From: Dendrobium chrysotoxum
Lineage: Eukaryota; Streptophyta; Magnoliopsida; Asparagales; Orchidaceae
NCBI GenBank assembly: GCA_019925795.1
Contig: CM034313.1
Location: 82,677,663 to 82,741,662, forward strand
Reading direction: 5' to 3'
DNA: 64,000 nt
Shown: positions 26,474 to 41,400 of the stretch, piece after piece
Layout of the letters: every line of letters starts with the position of its first letter
How positions within the stretch are numbered: position 1 is the stretch's first letter
Notes under the pieces: generated by a model
What the model was told of the DNA's origin: nothing
What the model saw: the letters and a program-made list of their open reading frames with translations, nothing else
Database searches by the model: none
Position numbers and translations under genes: made by a program

Positions 26474-29400
26474 AGGGGAAGGCAAGTTGATATTAAGAAT
26501 TACAAAGTAAAAGAACAATTATATCTGGTATGTCTCTCTTTCTTTCTTTTGTTTGAACAACAGGCATGGAAGAACTCACGTCCTTTATGTCTTTGATCCG
26601 ACCGGGAGAAGAACATGAACAAAAGAAGACCCACATCCGTTGTATCTTTGATCATGCTGGGAAGACTGAAAGACAAATGCCTACCCGACACCCCGTATAC
26701 GGGGGAGACACCGGGAGGTTATCAAAATTTTAAACAATAAAGGACTCCCCACATAATTAATTTCAAACAAAATTTTGTCATTAAGCTAATTCTAAAAAAA
26801 AGTAAATGCTATTTTAATTGATTTAAAATAAGGCAAAATGACTTGATTGCTTGAAAATAATCTGATTCAATTTAAGAGTTGGTTTGATATGTGATGCATG
26901 CAAATTGGGTCTTATATATTATTTGTATGGACAAGGCTCCTAATCTAGAGAAAATTAATATATCAAGAGCTGAAGCTAGTGTGAAGATCTTTGAAGAATA
27001 ATTAGCTCCCATAACTCATTAAGGCTTTGCACTCAAACAAATTGTAAATTGCTTAGGCCATTCTCAAATCATGAACGATAATGATCACACAAGTAAATCA
27101 TACACACCATCAAACAAATTTTAAATTCAAACATAAACTCAAGCATATTACAATTATAAATTACGTCATAAGCATGTATTGCAAATATATTGCAAGTATA
27201 GAGATGTTTTATACAATAATGGTGTAAAATGCACTATGTAAGAATAGTGAGTAAGATGAATTATGCAAGGACAAATGTGTTATGTAAATATATTGATTAA
27301 AATATAAATGCATTTGGAAATGCTAATGTCTTATGCAAGAACAATGTTCAAAGTTTACTTATACAAGAACAGTGAGCAAAAGTAATATATGTTAAGTAAT
27401 ATATGTTACACAAAGTTAAGGAGAATGCAAAACACATTATATATGTCTAATGGAAGTGCAAAATATGTCATGCAAAGTTCTGCATATGCTTTGATCTTTA
27501 CGTCAAATTCTTAAATACGAGATTTGAGAATGCTTCACAGATTTGTTAAAAGTGCTCAAACACCATGATGATAGCCTTGCTGTTAGGAAATTTTAATCGG
27601 AAAGAGCTGTTTAACTTTCAAAATGCTCTCAAAATTCTTATGTCATTCATTCAAAATCTAAATTCAAATCATACTAATAGTTTAAATTCTTAACCAAAAA
27701 TTAAAACCAAATCCATCCACATTCCATAACTGTTTTGCGAGGATGATAAATTTAAGAATAACTTCAGCTCATAAAGAGTAGATGTCTTGTTGAATGTATC
27801 ACTACAATCCATTCTCAATTGATTTCTTGCAATAAGGGACGTGACACGTGTCCTTTGATCGAGTGGTTTTGTTGCAAAATTGCACCTTTATATTATGATC
27901 ACCGCCAAAGCCCGTATGTTCCCTAATGGCTAAAATCCTTTTGAGTAATGAATTATAGGGTGCTTTCTATAAGATATAAAGCCCTCTTAGCTAAAGTTGA
28001 CTTAAATTCATCACCTTAGGCAAACATCTATCTTAAGTCTACAAGGTATTCTTGGGAAAAGCAACCCATGGTTGCCGACAATGTTCTTTCTGTCAGGCTA
28101 AGTCGACTTCCTCTCTGACTAAGTAGACCAGGGATCATGATAGCCTGGAATGTTGGAACCATGAGATCTTGAATGGGCCCGTCATTATTCCCCCAACACT
28201 CGCTTTGAGTATATGATGATAAATTTCAAATCATAAATTCTAAAATTCAAAATCAAATTTAAATCCTAAAATTATTGCTACTATACACTAGGTAGTTATT
28301 TCGACCTGTTTAACGACTAGCTTTAATCGAAAGTTCTCTCTCGTTATCAGGAGGATTAATTAACTGTAGGGGCTTGCGCCTATGTGAAATCGGAACTCAG
28401 ATCATAAAGTCCTTGCAAAATTAGGGCGAAATCTCTGGGTAGTATCTTATCTAAAACCCATTTTGGCTTTTGAAAATTTACCCCGACATTACTAAATTCG
28501 TTAAAGCTCTCCCTTTCAATAAAGAGGCTCAGAGAGATCGGGGCGCAAATTTTCGGAGCCCATACTCTGCTCGATTTCTTGTTATTTTACTTTTTGTCAC
28601 CTGCACTCTTGACCTCATAGATGACAAAATGTGAGATTGAAGGTTTGCATTCGATTAAGGTGGCACCACCCGATCAAATCCAATTCAATCTTTTACTCAG
28701 TGATTGAGTTTATTTTCAATTATTTCTATTGTATTTTTTTCTCCTTTTCCTTTTATCTGTTTTTATATGGTCCCAAGGGCTTTATACTTATAAAGGAACT
28801 GTGTTAAGATTGATAGGGTGAACGAATTGGACTCAAAACTTCTAGCCAAACAAAAACCTTAGAGCCCCACCATTTTCTTTTCTTGGAGATTTTCAGGCCC
28901 AAGAAGCAAATAAAAAGAATTGCTATAGTTTCCCGTTCCTCTGTAAGCATTTCAAAAAGTAAAAAGTGGCTTTTTTGTTTTGGTTGATTGGTCCGAAGAA
29001 CAGGGGTCAAGTTTTTGAATTTCGGTTTTCCTTGGTAGCTTAGAAATAGAGCGGCTGACTGTTAATTCATTGCTCATTTTTTCAAATCCATAACCCATGA
29101 TGATATGCTTTAATTTAGCAGAGTAACTTGTTAGTGTTTATCCAGGCATTGATCTGAGAGGGCTCGTGCCGGTCATCATGAATTTCAACTACCTAGGTTA
29201 TGTGCTATTACAAGTCAAATTTGAGTCTTATCATCTCACATTGCTTTAATTACGTGAACCACCGTTCTCTTATTGAACAAGTTAGAAAAAAAAAAACTTG
29301 CTTTTGCTGATAAGTGAAACTATAGTTTTGACAATAACAATCTAGTTTTATTAATCTGAAGTATCATGCTGATACATTATTAATAAAAATGAGGCCAAAC

Positions 29401-32400
29401 TTAAAAGATTGTTCAGTAAAAAAATTAGAAACAATCCTACATTATGGTTCCTCGGAAAACAATAATATCATCATGACCATCATGCTTCTTCTAATCTCTG
29501 CCATTTGGGTTGGCTTTATGATTCCATTTTTTTGTTTCTATTCATTTGGCACTAGTTTTATATTATCCATATAATAATTGTATTTTGTACCCGTTATTAT
29601 ACAATACAGTTTATTTAAGTTTATTTTTAACTAATTTATATGCAATTTATATACACCAACCATCAATTTAATTCAATTATTCCTCAATTTAACCTTGCTT
29701 TTCTACACATCTATTTAACATTCTTACTTTTGTGATACTCAACTAAATTATCAACCACTTTTTTATCGCCTAACCCTTAGATACGTACAACATAGTTAAC
29801 TGAATTGAAATTTTATAAAATTTTTATTTTGTCTCGATGACATCTTATTTGGTGTTGCTCTTGAGACACTTCTCCTTATTTACCAATCAGCTTTGTATTT
29901 ATATCTTTATCTACAACTCCTATTTTTTGTATAATAGATTCGAGATACTTAAATCTATTACACTTTTTTATCTTTTAATCTTCCATTAGTATTAGGTAAT
30001 AATTATTAACAACACCTAAAATTGCCTATCATATACCCAATTTTAGTCTGCCTATCATATACCTTTCGCTGCGCATTTTGCGTCTTTGTAAAAAGACTAA
30101 TCTACAGCTGCTCTCTTGTGTTCATTGTATTGTTCGCTCCCATAGCCGCAACAGCAGCTGCGCACTTGCACCTTTTGTCTAGTTCTGTTTTTTAACTTGT
30201 TATGTTAGGCTGTTGTTGATTGAGGGAGTTAATCAACAACAATGTAGATTTTGTAAGCAATTTGGAGTGTTGTGTACGGTTGCTTTGATTGGTTGTATTG
30301 ACTTTTATGCATGACCCTTTGATTTGAACGTTCACGAGAGCCATTTAATTTTCTTTTTATTATAGTTAATGATTTAACACTGCCGTTGTCAGGTCCCAAG
30401 TCCTAGATGAGAAAAGTAGATGGTTACGTTAGGTAGTCGACAGCCAGCGTAAAATTTCTCGAATAATTATGACATGAATCATTTAATACATTGTCTTAAT
30501 GCTCGGGCGTTCCTTGGAAGCGATGCGCTGTATGGCCTGAATACAGTGAGAAGTGTGCAAGAGCCATTGCACCGGTGCCCGGGTGCAGTGTTAAATAGGC
30601 AAAGATTCCCACATCATGGACGGATGTGTGCAAATAAGCTAGTCCATAAAATTGAAATTAGGATAGGATCTTGGAAGATAGGTTCCCTTATAGGTAAATT
30701 AATTGATTTAATAGATATTATGATTCATAGGAAGATAACTATTCTATGCATTTAGGAAACTAAATGGGTTGGAGAGAAAGCTAAGGAGATTGATAGTTTA
30801 GGATTTAAACTATGGTATTCTGGTACGAATCGTACTAGAAATGGTGTAGGTGTGATTATTGATAAGAGTTTGAAGGATAATATTGTAAAAATTAATAGAA
30901 TTGGAGATAGAATTATAGCTGTAAAGATTGTTGTTGATGCTATGATTATTAATATTATGAGTGCTTATGCTCTTCAAGTAGGTTTGGATATGTGTTCAGA
31001 ATTAAAATTTTAGATTGACTTAGAAGAATTAATACAAACGATATATTTTGAAGAAAAAAAATTTATTGGAGGAGATTTAATGGACATGTTGGTAGAGAGG
31101 TAGATGATTTTAAAAGCATTCGTGGTGGCTATGGGTTTGGAGTGATTAATGAAGGTGGTAAGACTATATTAGATTTTTCTATAGCTTATGACTTTGCAAT
31201 TGCTAATACCTTATTTAAAGAGATGAACATTTGATCACTTATAAGAATGGATGTAGTAAAACTCATATTGATTACTTTCTTATAAGAAAATAGATCTTTT
31301 AGATTGTAAAGATTGTAAAGTTATTTCGAGTGAAAGTTTATGTACCAAACATTGCTTATTAGTTTTGCACGTTAAGATGAAGGGACAAAATATAAAAAAT
31401 AAAGTAAAACGTTGTTTTAGGATTAGATGGGGCTTTTAAAGAATATTAACAAAAATAATTTTCAGAGTAAGATTATAGATCTTAAGATTTTATCTGTGCA
31501 TGAAGAAACTAATGTTATGTGGGAAAAAGTAGTTAGTGTTATTAAGAATATTGCAAAAGATGTGCTCTTAGTATCAAAGAGAAAAGGTCCTAATAATAAA
31601 AACAGTTGGTGGTAGAATCAAAATGTGCAATATAAGATAAAAAATAAGAAGATATATTATAAAAATTGGTTTATATATAAAAATTTGATAATTGAAAAAG
31701 ATATAAAGAGGCCCGTAAGGAGTCTAAGAAAGCAATATGCAATGTAAAGATTTTAGCTTTTAATGATTTATATAATAAATTAGATACTAAGGAGGGCAAA
31801 AGATATATGTATAAGTTAGCCAAATAAAGAGATAGGAGTAGTAAGGATTTAGTGCAAGTAAAGTGCATTAAGGATGAAAATTAAAAAGTACTTTTATTTA
31901 AAAAAGATATTCAAAAAAGGTGGATGAGATATTTTGCTAAACTATTCAATGAAGATTGTGAGAATATGATTGACTTTAATGTCCTTAACATCCTAAATGA
32001 AAATAAAATTTTTTGTGTTTATTGGCATATTAACAAAACCGAAGTTAGAGAGGCTTTAAAGAAATTGAAGTGTGGAAAAGCTATTGGACCTGATGATATT
32101 CCAATAGAGGTGTGGAAATGCTTAGGAGATGAAGGAATTTTTTGACTTTCTAAACTTTTTAAAATAATGTGTTGATTCCTATTTTTAAGAATAAAGGCGA
32201 TGCACAAGATTGTGAGAATTAAAGAGGAGTTGAGTTAATGTGTAATACTTTAAAACTTTGGGTGGGAGTTATGGAGCATAACGTGATACTAATGTTTCTC
32301 AAAATCAATTTAGATTCAGGCCAGGTAGGTCTACTATGAAAGCTCTTCATTTATTGAGAGGTTTGATGGAGAAGCATAGAGAGAATAAGGAGGATCTTCA

Positions 32401-35400
32401 TATGATATTTATTGATTTAGAGAAAGCATATGAGAAAGCTTCAAGAGAAGTGCTATGAAAAATTTTAGAAAAGAAAGGAATTAATAATGCTTATATTCAA
32501 GTCATTAGGGATATGTATGCAGGTGCTATTACTTGTGTTCAAACACAAGGTGGCCTGATAAAGTATTTTCCTATTTCTGTTGGATTACATCAAGGATCAT
32601 TCTTAAGCCCATATCTTTTTGCTTTTGTCATAGATGTTTTCACTAGACATTTGCAAGAGGTTGTACCCTGGTGTATGCTTTTTGCTGATGATATTCTTCT
32701 TGTTGATAAGACTAGAGAGGGAGTTGAAGATAAACTTGAATTATGGAGTGTAATTTTAGTAGTAATAGATCTAATGGAGGGTTTGTGACTTTGGATGATC
32801 AAGTGATTAATAAGAGTACACGTTTTAGATATCTTGGGTCTGTTATTCAGAGTGATGGTGAAATAGATGAGGATATTATTGGCAGAATTCAAGTTGGATG
32901 GTTGAAGTGGAGGAATGCATCAGACTTGTTGTGTGATAGAAAAGCAACCCCCCCCCCCAACCCCGCGCACACCAAAAAAATAAAACTTAAGGGAAAATTC
33001 TATAAGATGGTGGTGAGACTTGCAATGCTTTATGGTGTTGGCCATTAAAAGAGAAGAATAATATTAAGTTAAGTGTTGCAGAGATGAGGATGCTCATGTG
33101 GATGAGTGGCTTTACTCTTAGAGATAGGATATAAAATGAGCATATACGGGAAAAGGTTGGAGTAGCTCCAGTGGAAGATGAGATTGGAACTTTCAGCTGG
33201 CTGCATCCTGATATTGATGATATTTAAAATTGGCATGTCCGAGTAACTATTGGGTTTTATAGAGCCGCTATGAATGGCAATATATTACATGTGCATTAGT
33301 TTTTTCGTATATATTCACATTGACTTCTGTCTGTTCCTTTTTTGCTCAAGATTGGAATAATTCCTAATCCATTTATTGTCTTGTATTCTATATTCCACAT
33401 GAATTACCTATTTTTGGATCTACTTTGAATTATATTTTCAATACTCTTGGTACTCCAGCGGAGTGGTAATTGCTGAAGGTGTTTTGAACGGTGACAACCA
33501 TTTTGAACGGCATGGTATTATTCTCCTACACATCCATTCATTTTCGTAGTTTTATTTATGCAAGTTACATATTTTGAATGCTTGCGACATTATTAAGAGT
33601 TGATTCAAAACATGACCTGGTCTTTTACTTTATAATATGCATATTTGACATGATGCATTTGTTTCTTATTCATGCGGCTACTTTGTTGACTGAACTTCAT
33701 GCCACCTTTTATTGATATCTTTTTTTCTTAGTTATATATATTAAAATAATCTTGAGTTCTTGGCTAGCACTTTTCCATCAACAATAATTCAACACTTCAC
33801 TTCATGGACAACAATATTCCATCCATAACAATCCATAATTATGCGGACAGCTTCACTCCATTTTTGTCAAGTAGTTAATTACGGATTCGAGAATTAAATA
33901 CTGATTTCCCGACTTATTTCTTTTTTAGATAGTTGTTTCTTCATCTATTTATATATAAATTCTTATCTTTTTTTTAACACAAAATTAGGGAATAAAACTA
34001 TGTCAGAAAATTTATGATTTTCTACTCTCTTATTCTAATTTTCAAGTTTCTACTTTCTATGAGGTTGATGGGTCATTCAGTATAATCTCTCCTGCAAGCT
34101 GACGATTCCTTCGCTAACATTGAAAGCTAGTATTTGTCTTGCTAGTGTGGCAACAACATATGTGAATGATTGTACTAGAAAGGAGACTAGAAATTGCCAT
34201 TATGAAGCCATTGGGCAACAAGCTGACAACTTAGACAGTAGAAATCGACGTTAAAATAAAAAATCAATTATGATATACTGGACTTTAAAAAAAAAAACCC
34301 AACAATAAATACAAATCTTAGCACCTCTCTTCTTTCTTTTTCAGCCATCTTGACAACAAATTGAAGACAATCAACTAGTTTTCCAGTAGAGGCTATTTCC
34401 GATACATCACCGAGATAACTTTGGTTGCCAAAAAAGATTAATTTCTATTTCTAATTGTAATATTCCAAAATGTGAAAATGTGAAAGTTCCAAATTTATCC
34501 AAAACAATATGCCCCATTTTTTCGAACATCTTAAAACTTCAAAATGGCTGTGATGGAAAATCTGAAAGAAGCAAAATGGATAGTGGGGGTAGTGGAGAAA
34601 TATTAAGTAATTAATAATAAATACATAAGGGGTTGACTTCCATTTAAGTCCCTTGACTTCAGGACATAATTTCTGGGAGCTGGAGCAGTAATCCGAGAGC
34701 GGGGTGAATGCTGGAAGTGGGGAAGTTAGCTGGAGAAGTAGAAAATTTCAGGAGAAAGGAATAAAGAAAACGAAGGAGAAAGAAGAAGAAGGAGAAAGAA
34801 GAGAGAGAAAAATGAGAAAAAAGGGTATCAAACCTAGTATTTGTTATATATTTGTTTTTTTTGAAAAGTTCTTGTTTAAAAATATCCACTCATCATTTAG
34901 GATTCTAATAATATTTAACAAGAGGACGTTGAATATTGAAACGAAGTATGTGGATAGGAAATATTAAGGTAAAAGTCATTTCAGGATAAAAAAATAAATT
35001 GTAAGCATAGGATTCTAAGAGAAATTGTATTTAGCAAATTTGGATTATTATAGGTGACATATAAGCTTAGACGAGTTCGAGGTGTTAAAATTTCAGAAGC
35101 AGTGCGTTGAGTAGGTCAGATATATAATTTTGTTAATATAATAGGCTGCTCTGATTGTATATAGTTGTATACGTGTAATTTTAATTAATTATATGTAACA
35201 TTGGCCTCTACCTTACACATTTGTAATTAGCCTAAAATTGTGATATATGTAGTCATGCCACATGTAATTCACTGTATATTATGATTATGTTATATTATGC
35301 AGTCTTATGCAATTCGATTATACTGTACCTTGTGATAGGCAATTCATATAGTCATTGACTCACATGCATATCCATAATTATATATAGTTAAGTGACACAC

Positions 35401-38400
35401 AACATGTGGAAAAAAATGATAATCAGATAAGCTTGAGAAGATGTCATGTTAGGTGATAGGCGGGTGGGGAGTGATGGGCAGTGCGACCCAATAGAGGCAA
35501 CGCAACCTCGATATGATAAAATCCACGGGCTATAATATGAAGCATATGGGCTATAGAGATTGTAAGATCTCAGGAGACAGTGCGATCTCAAGAGCTTACG
35601 GGCTGTAGACCTATACCGAAACATCTAAACATGACACCTTCTAAGACTAAAAAGGAAAGTTATGAAATACACACACATATATGTGTGTGTGTGCGCGCGC
35701 GCGTCAAACTTATCACAATTCAAGTTTTGTTTGCCAACAGATTTGGATTGGTCTATGCATCAATTTGACATTAAGAATACTTTTGTAAATATTGACCTTG
35801 AGGATGAAGTATACATGGATATACCATCCTGATTAGAAAGTCAAAGTACACTTCTGAAAATAACATCTTTGAGTTTCCCTTCTCTACCCGTCTGGCCTTT
35901 TCTACTAATATTGAATAGTTATTAATTTCTAAGGGAGCAAGAGGTTTCTTAGATGCATTTCTTAATCCTCATAAAAATCTATGATATTTTTCTGCTGCAA
36001 TTTGAATCAATTAAGGCACGTATTTTTATATAATAAACTCTGCGTCATACTACATTATTAACTTGTCTCCATGCATCAATCTCATAAATTTGTCCCACAT
36101 TTCCCTTCTTGCAATATGAGATACAAACCAATCTCTGAAAGCCTGCATGGAATTGATACGGCAGCAGAGGAGACGGACCAGGGAGGGGCGGTCAAGGCAA
36201 GATCCAAGGGGGAGATTTCTAACCCCCTTGTGAGGCCCAATAAAGAATTAATTCATTATATTAGGAGAGGAATTAAAGGGAGGATAAAATTGGATAGATT
36301 TTCTAATTGAATTTAAGAGTGAAATATTTCCTAATTTAATTTAAATCAAAGAGGGAAAAATTTCCTAATATAATTCAAATTAAAGGCGGAAATTAATAAG
36401 GAAATAAATCTATTTTGGAGGGAATTTGAGAGCTGATTTAAGGAGAGGTGTAGGGTTATTTTTTCATGCATGTCTTGAGTTTGTTGTAGTTTCTATAGTT
36501 TTTCTTTTGTGATTAAGCAACGACTAGGTTGTTTGGGAGAGCCAATCTACCTCTCTAATTGTAGATCGCTTGTATCTTTTATTTCTTGTTGTGTTATTAA
36601 TAAAAACCAGCCAATATTCCCCCTAAATCTACTATTTTCGGGTTGTTTTCTGTGGATTTCCTTCAGTGATTTGCTGAAATTGACGCCAAGGCATATCAAA
36701 TTGGTATCAGAGGCATATCCTGGACCAATATCTCAAGTTCTCCTCGCTGAATTCTATTGCATATCGCCTCCCTGTTGGCTGGTTTTTGCTGTTTAAAGAC
36801 TATAATCGTCATTTTCTGCTGTTTTTTGCGGGTTGGAACCTAGATCCGTAAATGACAGCAAAGAAAATGGAGGCTTTGGAAGGGGAGATGGAACAATTCA
36901 GGGCCGAGATGGAAGAAAAATATTCCGGGATATAAGGGAGATTCACAACGGTGGAAGAGAGAGTATCATCCATGGAAAACCGAATGGAGAACCGATTCGA
37001 GAGCTTGGAAGGCATGATAAAGAAGTTGATCAAGATGCAATCGAAGGCTTCGCTAGCAACTCCTAGAGCTAATTGGAAGGGAAAGAAAGTTCTGGAGGAG
37101 GATGATGAAGTGGAGAGCGATTTTCCTTAACAAACTACCCCGGGGAAACCCAAGGGGAGGTGCATCAGGGTATCCAGAAGAAAGGGGAGCAAGAAAAGGG
37201 GAGACTTAGCCCTTTTGGAAACCACCCGAGTAGGAAGAACGATGGACTGGAGGAAGCCATGGTTGGGCCAAACCATGGGATCCAAATCCGCCAAGGGAAG
37301 AAGGGAGAGAATTACACCACTACTACACAGGAGGAAGCATTGGAGGGAGAAACCATTGGGGGGATGGATGCGAGATCAAGGAAGCTAAAGATGCCAGTCT
37401 TTGAAGGGGAAGATGATCAGGATTAGGTGTATCGGGTGGAGCGTTACTTTGTCATCAATGGTCTGACGAAGGGGGAAAAGCTCATGGCGGCAGGACTATG
37501 TTAGAAGGAAAAGCCCTAGCTTGGTTTCAGTGGAGAGAAGCTAGGTATCCGATCTAGCATAGGGAGAATTTAAGGATTTTTTGTTTGAACGTTTTCGAGC
37601 CATTCGGGAAGGGGACCTCCACGAGCAGTTCTATGCTTTAACTCAAGAGGGGGACCGTCATGGAGTATCGGGAAAAGTTCGAGTTACTGTCAGGTAGGCT
37701 GAGGGAAATTTTTGAGGAAGGGTTGGAAGGGAATTTTATGAAGGGCTTTAAAGAAGACATTCGAGCTGAGCTCAGAGTGTTGAGACCTAGAGGGCTGAGG
37801 GAAACAATGGAGCTAGCACAAAGGGTAGAGGAGAAACATCATGAGAGAAGATCAGACAAAGCAACTACATAGGAGGAGATTATAGGAACACCTCTACAAC
37901 CTTGGAACCGAGGACCCAAATAGTGTTATTTCAGAGGGAAGCACTTAAGGAGAAGAGCACTGGAGTTTGTCTCGGAGGAAATTTCAAGCGCCTTATAGAA
38001 GCAGAAGTGCAGGATAGGCGGGCGAAAGGGCTATGTTTCAGGTGCGATGAGAGATTTACACCCGAGCATAGGTGCAAGAATCGATCCCTTTAGGTCTTGA
38101 TGGTCTGTGAAGGGGAAGAAGAGAGTAGGGTCGAGCGGGAGGATGTCTTGGAGGAGACAAAACAGTTGCATTTGAATATGGTGGAGGTGTCTTTGAACTC
38201 TGTGGTGGGATTTACCCCAAATCACACCATGAAAGTAAGGGGAAAAATTGGAGAGCAATCCGTGGTAATCTTGGTGGAAAATGGAGCTACCCACAACTTC
38301 ATCTCAAAATGGGTGATGGACTGATTGGGGTTGAAGTTAGTAAAGACTGAAGGATGTGGGGTGATGATGGTAACAGGCAAGATAGAGAAGAGCAAGGGGA

Positions 38401-41400
38401 TATTTAAAGGGGTGGTGCTAACTTTGCAGGGCATTCAGGTGGTGCAAGACTTCCTTCCCCTAGACTTAGGAAGTATGGATGTGATTTTCTGGCGATGAAG
38501 TGGCTACAAACCATGGAGAATATGAAGGTAAACTGAAAATTGAAAGTTCGTGGAGGTTGTTAGACCTTTGAGAACTAGCCCGAGGCTAACCAAGAGGGGG
38601 GTGAATTGATTATTTTAAAAACTTCTTTAAAACAAAAAGAAAAAACCCCTTTTTAAAGCTTTTTCCAAATATCTAAAAACAAATAATTTAATCACCGGAT
38701 GTGGAAGCAGATTAATTTCATAATAACAGATAAACAGAGATTTAAACCACACAATTAATCACAAAAACATAAAAGTGCGAAAATTAAAATATGGAAATAA
38801 TAAAAGGAATGAACACGCCAGATTTATAGTGGTTCGGTCCAACCTGACCTACGTTCACTCCCCTAGACCCTTTGTTTCAGGTATTGCACTAAATCTTTAG
38901 TAACTCTCCTTTAACCCCAACAGTTAGGCGGAGAAGCCCTTACAAAATCTCTTCCATCAACCTGGTGTGGCAGATGACCGTAATCCTTTCACAGGCAGAG
39001 AACCACGAATCCCTTTCACCTTCCCCGGTGCGGCAAAGTAGTCGGGTCCTTTGACACCAAAGAGATCTTCCCAAAATTTTCCTCAAGACAAACCTTGACA
39101 ATGATGGTACTAAGGTGCTAGCTTGCCTGAGCAACCGTGTGAAATCCCCTCCACACTCCGTTGAAACCCACAAGGATCTTCTCCCTCTCAAACTCCACCA
39201 TTTTCTCTCTCCCTTTCAAGGCTCTCTCTTCAAGTTTTCTCCAGAAGAAATGAGACTCAATGCATGCCAAAGACACTTACAATGTCTTTGGAGAAAGTTT
39301 AAATAGAGGGCTTCAAAAAATCCTAAAAAATCAATTTTGTCGTCAAAGATCGTCCTATACGATTAGTACAAAATAATTCTTTTTGACAATACGAACTGCA
39401 TTGTCCTGTATGATCAGTTCAAGAGTTTGTACTGATCGTCCAGGACAATTCTGCTATCATCTAGTACGATTAGTTTAGGGAATTTCGTCTTGTATGATAG
39501 GCGATGATTAATTATCGTCCCATGCAATGATCGGATCATCAAGTACGATCGTTACCAATCAACCCGTATGATCTGATTGAACAAATTTATCATAATTACT
39601 CCCTTAATCACATGATCAATTTAGGCATGATTGCCATAGCTCGTCCAGTACGATGTATATTGTCCTGGACGATTAGAACAAAATTTCAATATTAAAATCT
39701 TGCTTAAATTATGATTGGCGGCTATTTTTCATGATAATAACTGATCGTCCTGGACGATCGTCCAGCACGATTAGTTTAATTTGTAGTACACATCAAAAGC
39801 AGCTGTTTTGATGAGCTAATCGTACAGTAAGATAAAAATCCTACAGTACGATTAGTTCAAAATTTGAACTTCTGGTTTTGACTTAATCTCACTCCCCTTA
39901 AGTGTGTGCATATGGTCACCAAGCTAGCATACACCCTTACAGGACTTGACTCAAGAAATCAAAATTACATTAATGAATATTACAAAAATCTTTACAGCAT
40001 AATCTATTCTACCTAATCTTGAGCCTTGAATCTTTATTGGATGGTGCATGGTGTTCCTGAAATGTTAGTACACACACAAATAAATATATATTGCAAATAC
40101 GAGTAGACATAAGGATGTGAGCCACAATATTTATTATCATCAAAAACATAAACTCGTGAGCTCGAGTTGTAACAAAAATCATTAATCATGGAGATACAAG
40201 TGGAGGGGAAGAAAGCAGTGTGCTTAAAGGGGATGCTAGCTTTTACAATACCATGGTATCCTTAAAAGCCATACTCAGGACAATCTAGGATGCAGGTCGG
40301 GGCTACTTGGTAGAGTTGTAGAGCATAGAAGGGGTCCAGGAACATAAGTCAAAGAAAATTCCAGTGGAGGCCCAACAGATTCTGCAACAATATCAGGACG
40401 TATTTCAGACACCGGTCAAGTTACCACCGCCTCGAGAGCACGATCTATTTTACATCTTCTATGCGAAAATATTCCATTTTCATAAGATCTTGTCTGTGAC
40501 TCAAAAAATCTAATAATGTATGTATATTGGACCTTTTGAGACATTATAGGTCCTGGAAGACAATTTTGATCGGTCAATAAAAATACATATCAATGGAATT
40601 CCTTTTTTTTCATAAGATTAGCGAATCTGTCTTGTATGGATTTTGATAACCCGAGAAGTTTTGATTTGGTTATGATCCAAAAAAGAATGGAATAATCATT
40701 CCATGATAAAATCAAATTCAAATAAACATCCTTTTTTGTTTGCATGTGCCATCAACTTGAAAGAAATAGACTTCTCCCATCAATGTCAGACCATACTGTT
40801 ACTCCCAGATCTAGAAATCCAATATGGTTCGATAGATTCGTAGCAACTTCCTTTCGACTACCTCAACTTCTAGCCTGCCACCTTCGTCATACCACCACCA
40901 TCGTAGACGCCGACTTGGATCACTTGAAAGCGGCACACTATCATCTCCTCTAAAATTTTGGAGTATTAATCTCATCTTTATGCTAATGGAAAACATTTAT
41001 GAAAGATGAAGATGTTTGAAATAAATGAAAAAGCAAATTGGGAGGCATTGGATTCCATAAGATGAGGCAGGGGAGAGACTAATTTGTTATGACGATGACT
41101 TAAATAAAGACCCCCTCAGTGACCACAGTGTGGATGCTTTTTGAGTTGTTGCCAATTATTTTAGTTTTCTTTAGAAAATTAAATGTGAATGAGTAGGGAA
41201 CTGAGAAAGGAATGTAGAGTTGAACTTGTTATATGATACTTTAATGCTATTTTTATATTTAATATTGTTTTTCTTTTGTTATATTTGGATTTAAATTCTA
41301 TTGAATGCAATTCATCACTTGCCACTTTATGTCTTGTGCAATTTTTTGTTTCATATATATGCCAATTTATTACTTCATAGTTCTATAGAAAGTTAATATT

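Larger units (their letters stand above)
25294..33458 (+). other. 8,165-bp intron of the antiporter gene
   Basis: Between exons e and f; the Ser codon is split across it. Contains the C-rich block, family A copy 1, a degenerate LINE 3' end and the long RTE copy. The sequence at 25294-25700 shows nothing recognisable. Confidence 0.85.
36154..40445 (+). mobile_element. Ty3/gypsy retrotransposon 5' half, decayed and interrupted
   Basis: 545-bp 5' LTR with TGATA...TATCA ends (36154-36698), primer site TGGTATCAGAGG (36702), gag (36852-37900), zinc knuckle CFRCDERFTPEHRC (about 38034-38080), protease (38250-38310), then the pre-RT linker. The linker resumes after a 1.6-kb insertion (38556-40188) with VEGKKAVCLKGM and QQYQDVFQTPVKLPPPREHD. 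It breaks off at 40445 before RT, and no 3' LTR is seen. Confidence 0.85.

Noticed and set aside
39345..39862. CRISPR-like array
   Set aside because: Motifs vary, spacing is irregular, and the DNA is eukaryotic.
40446..40740. Suspected plastid-derived insert
   Set aside because: The texture looked like plastid DNA, but I could not match it to any plastid gene from memory, and the frames are broken. A plastid-genome search would decide it.
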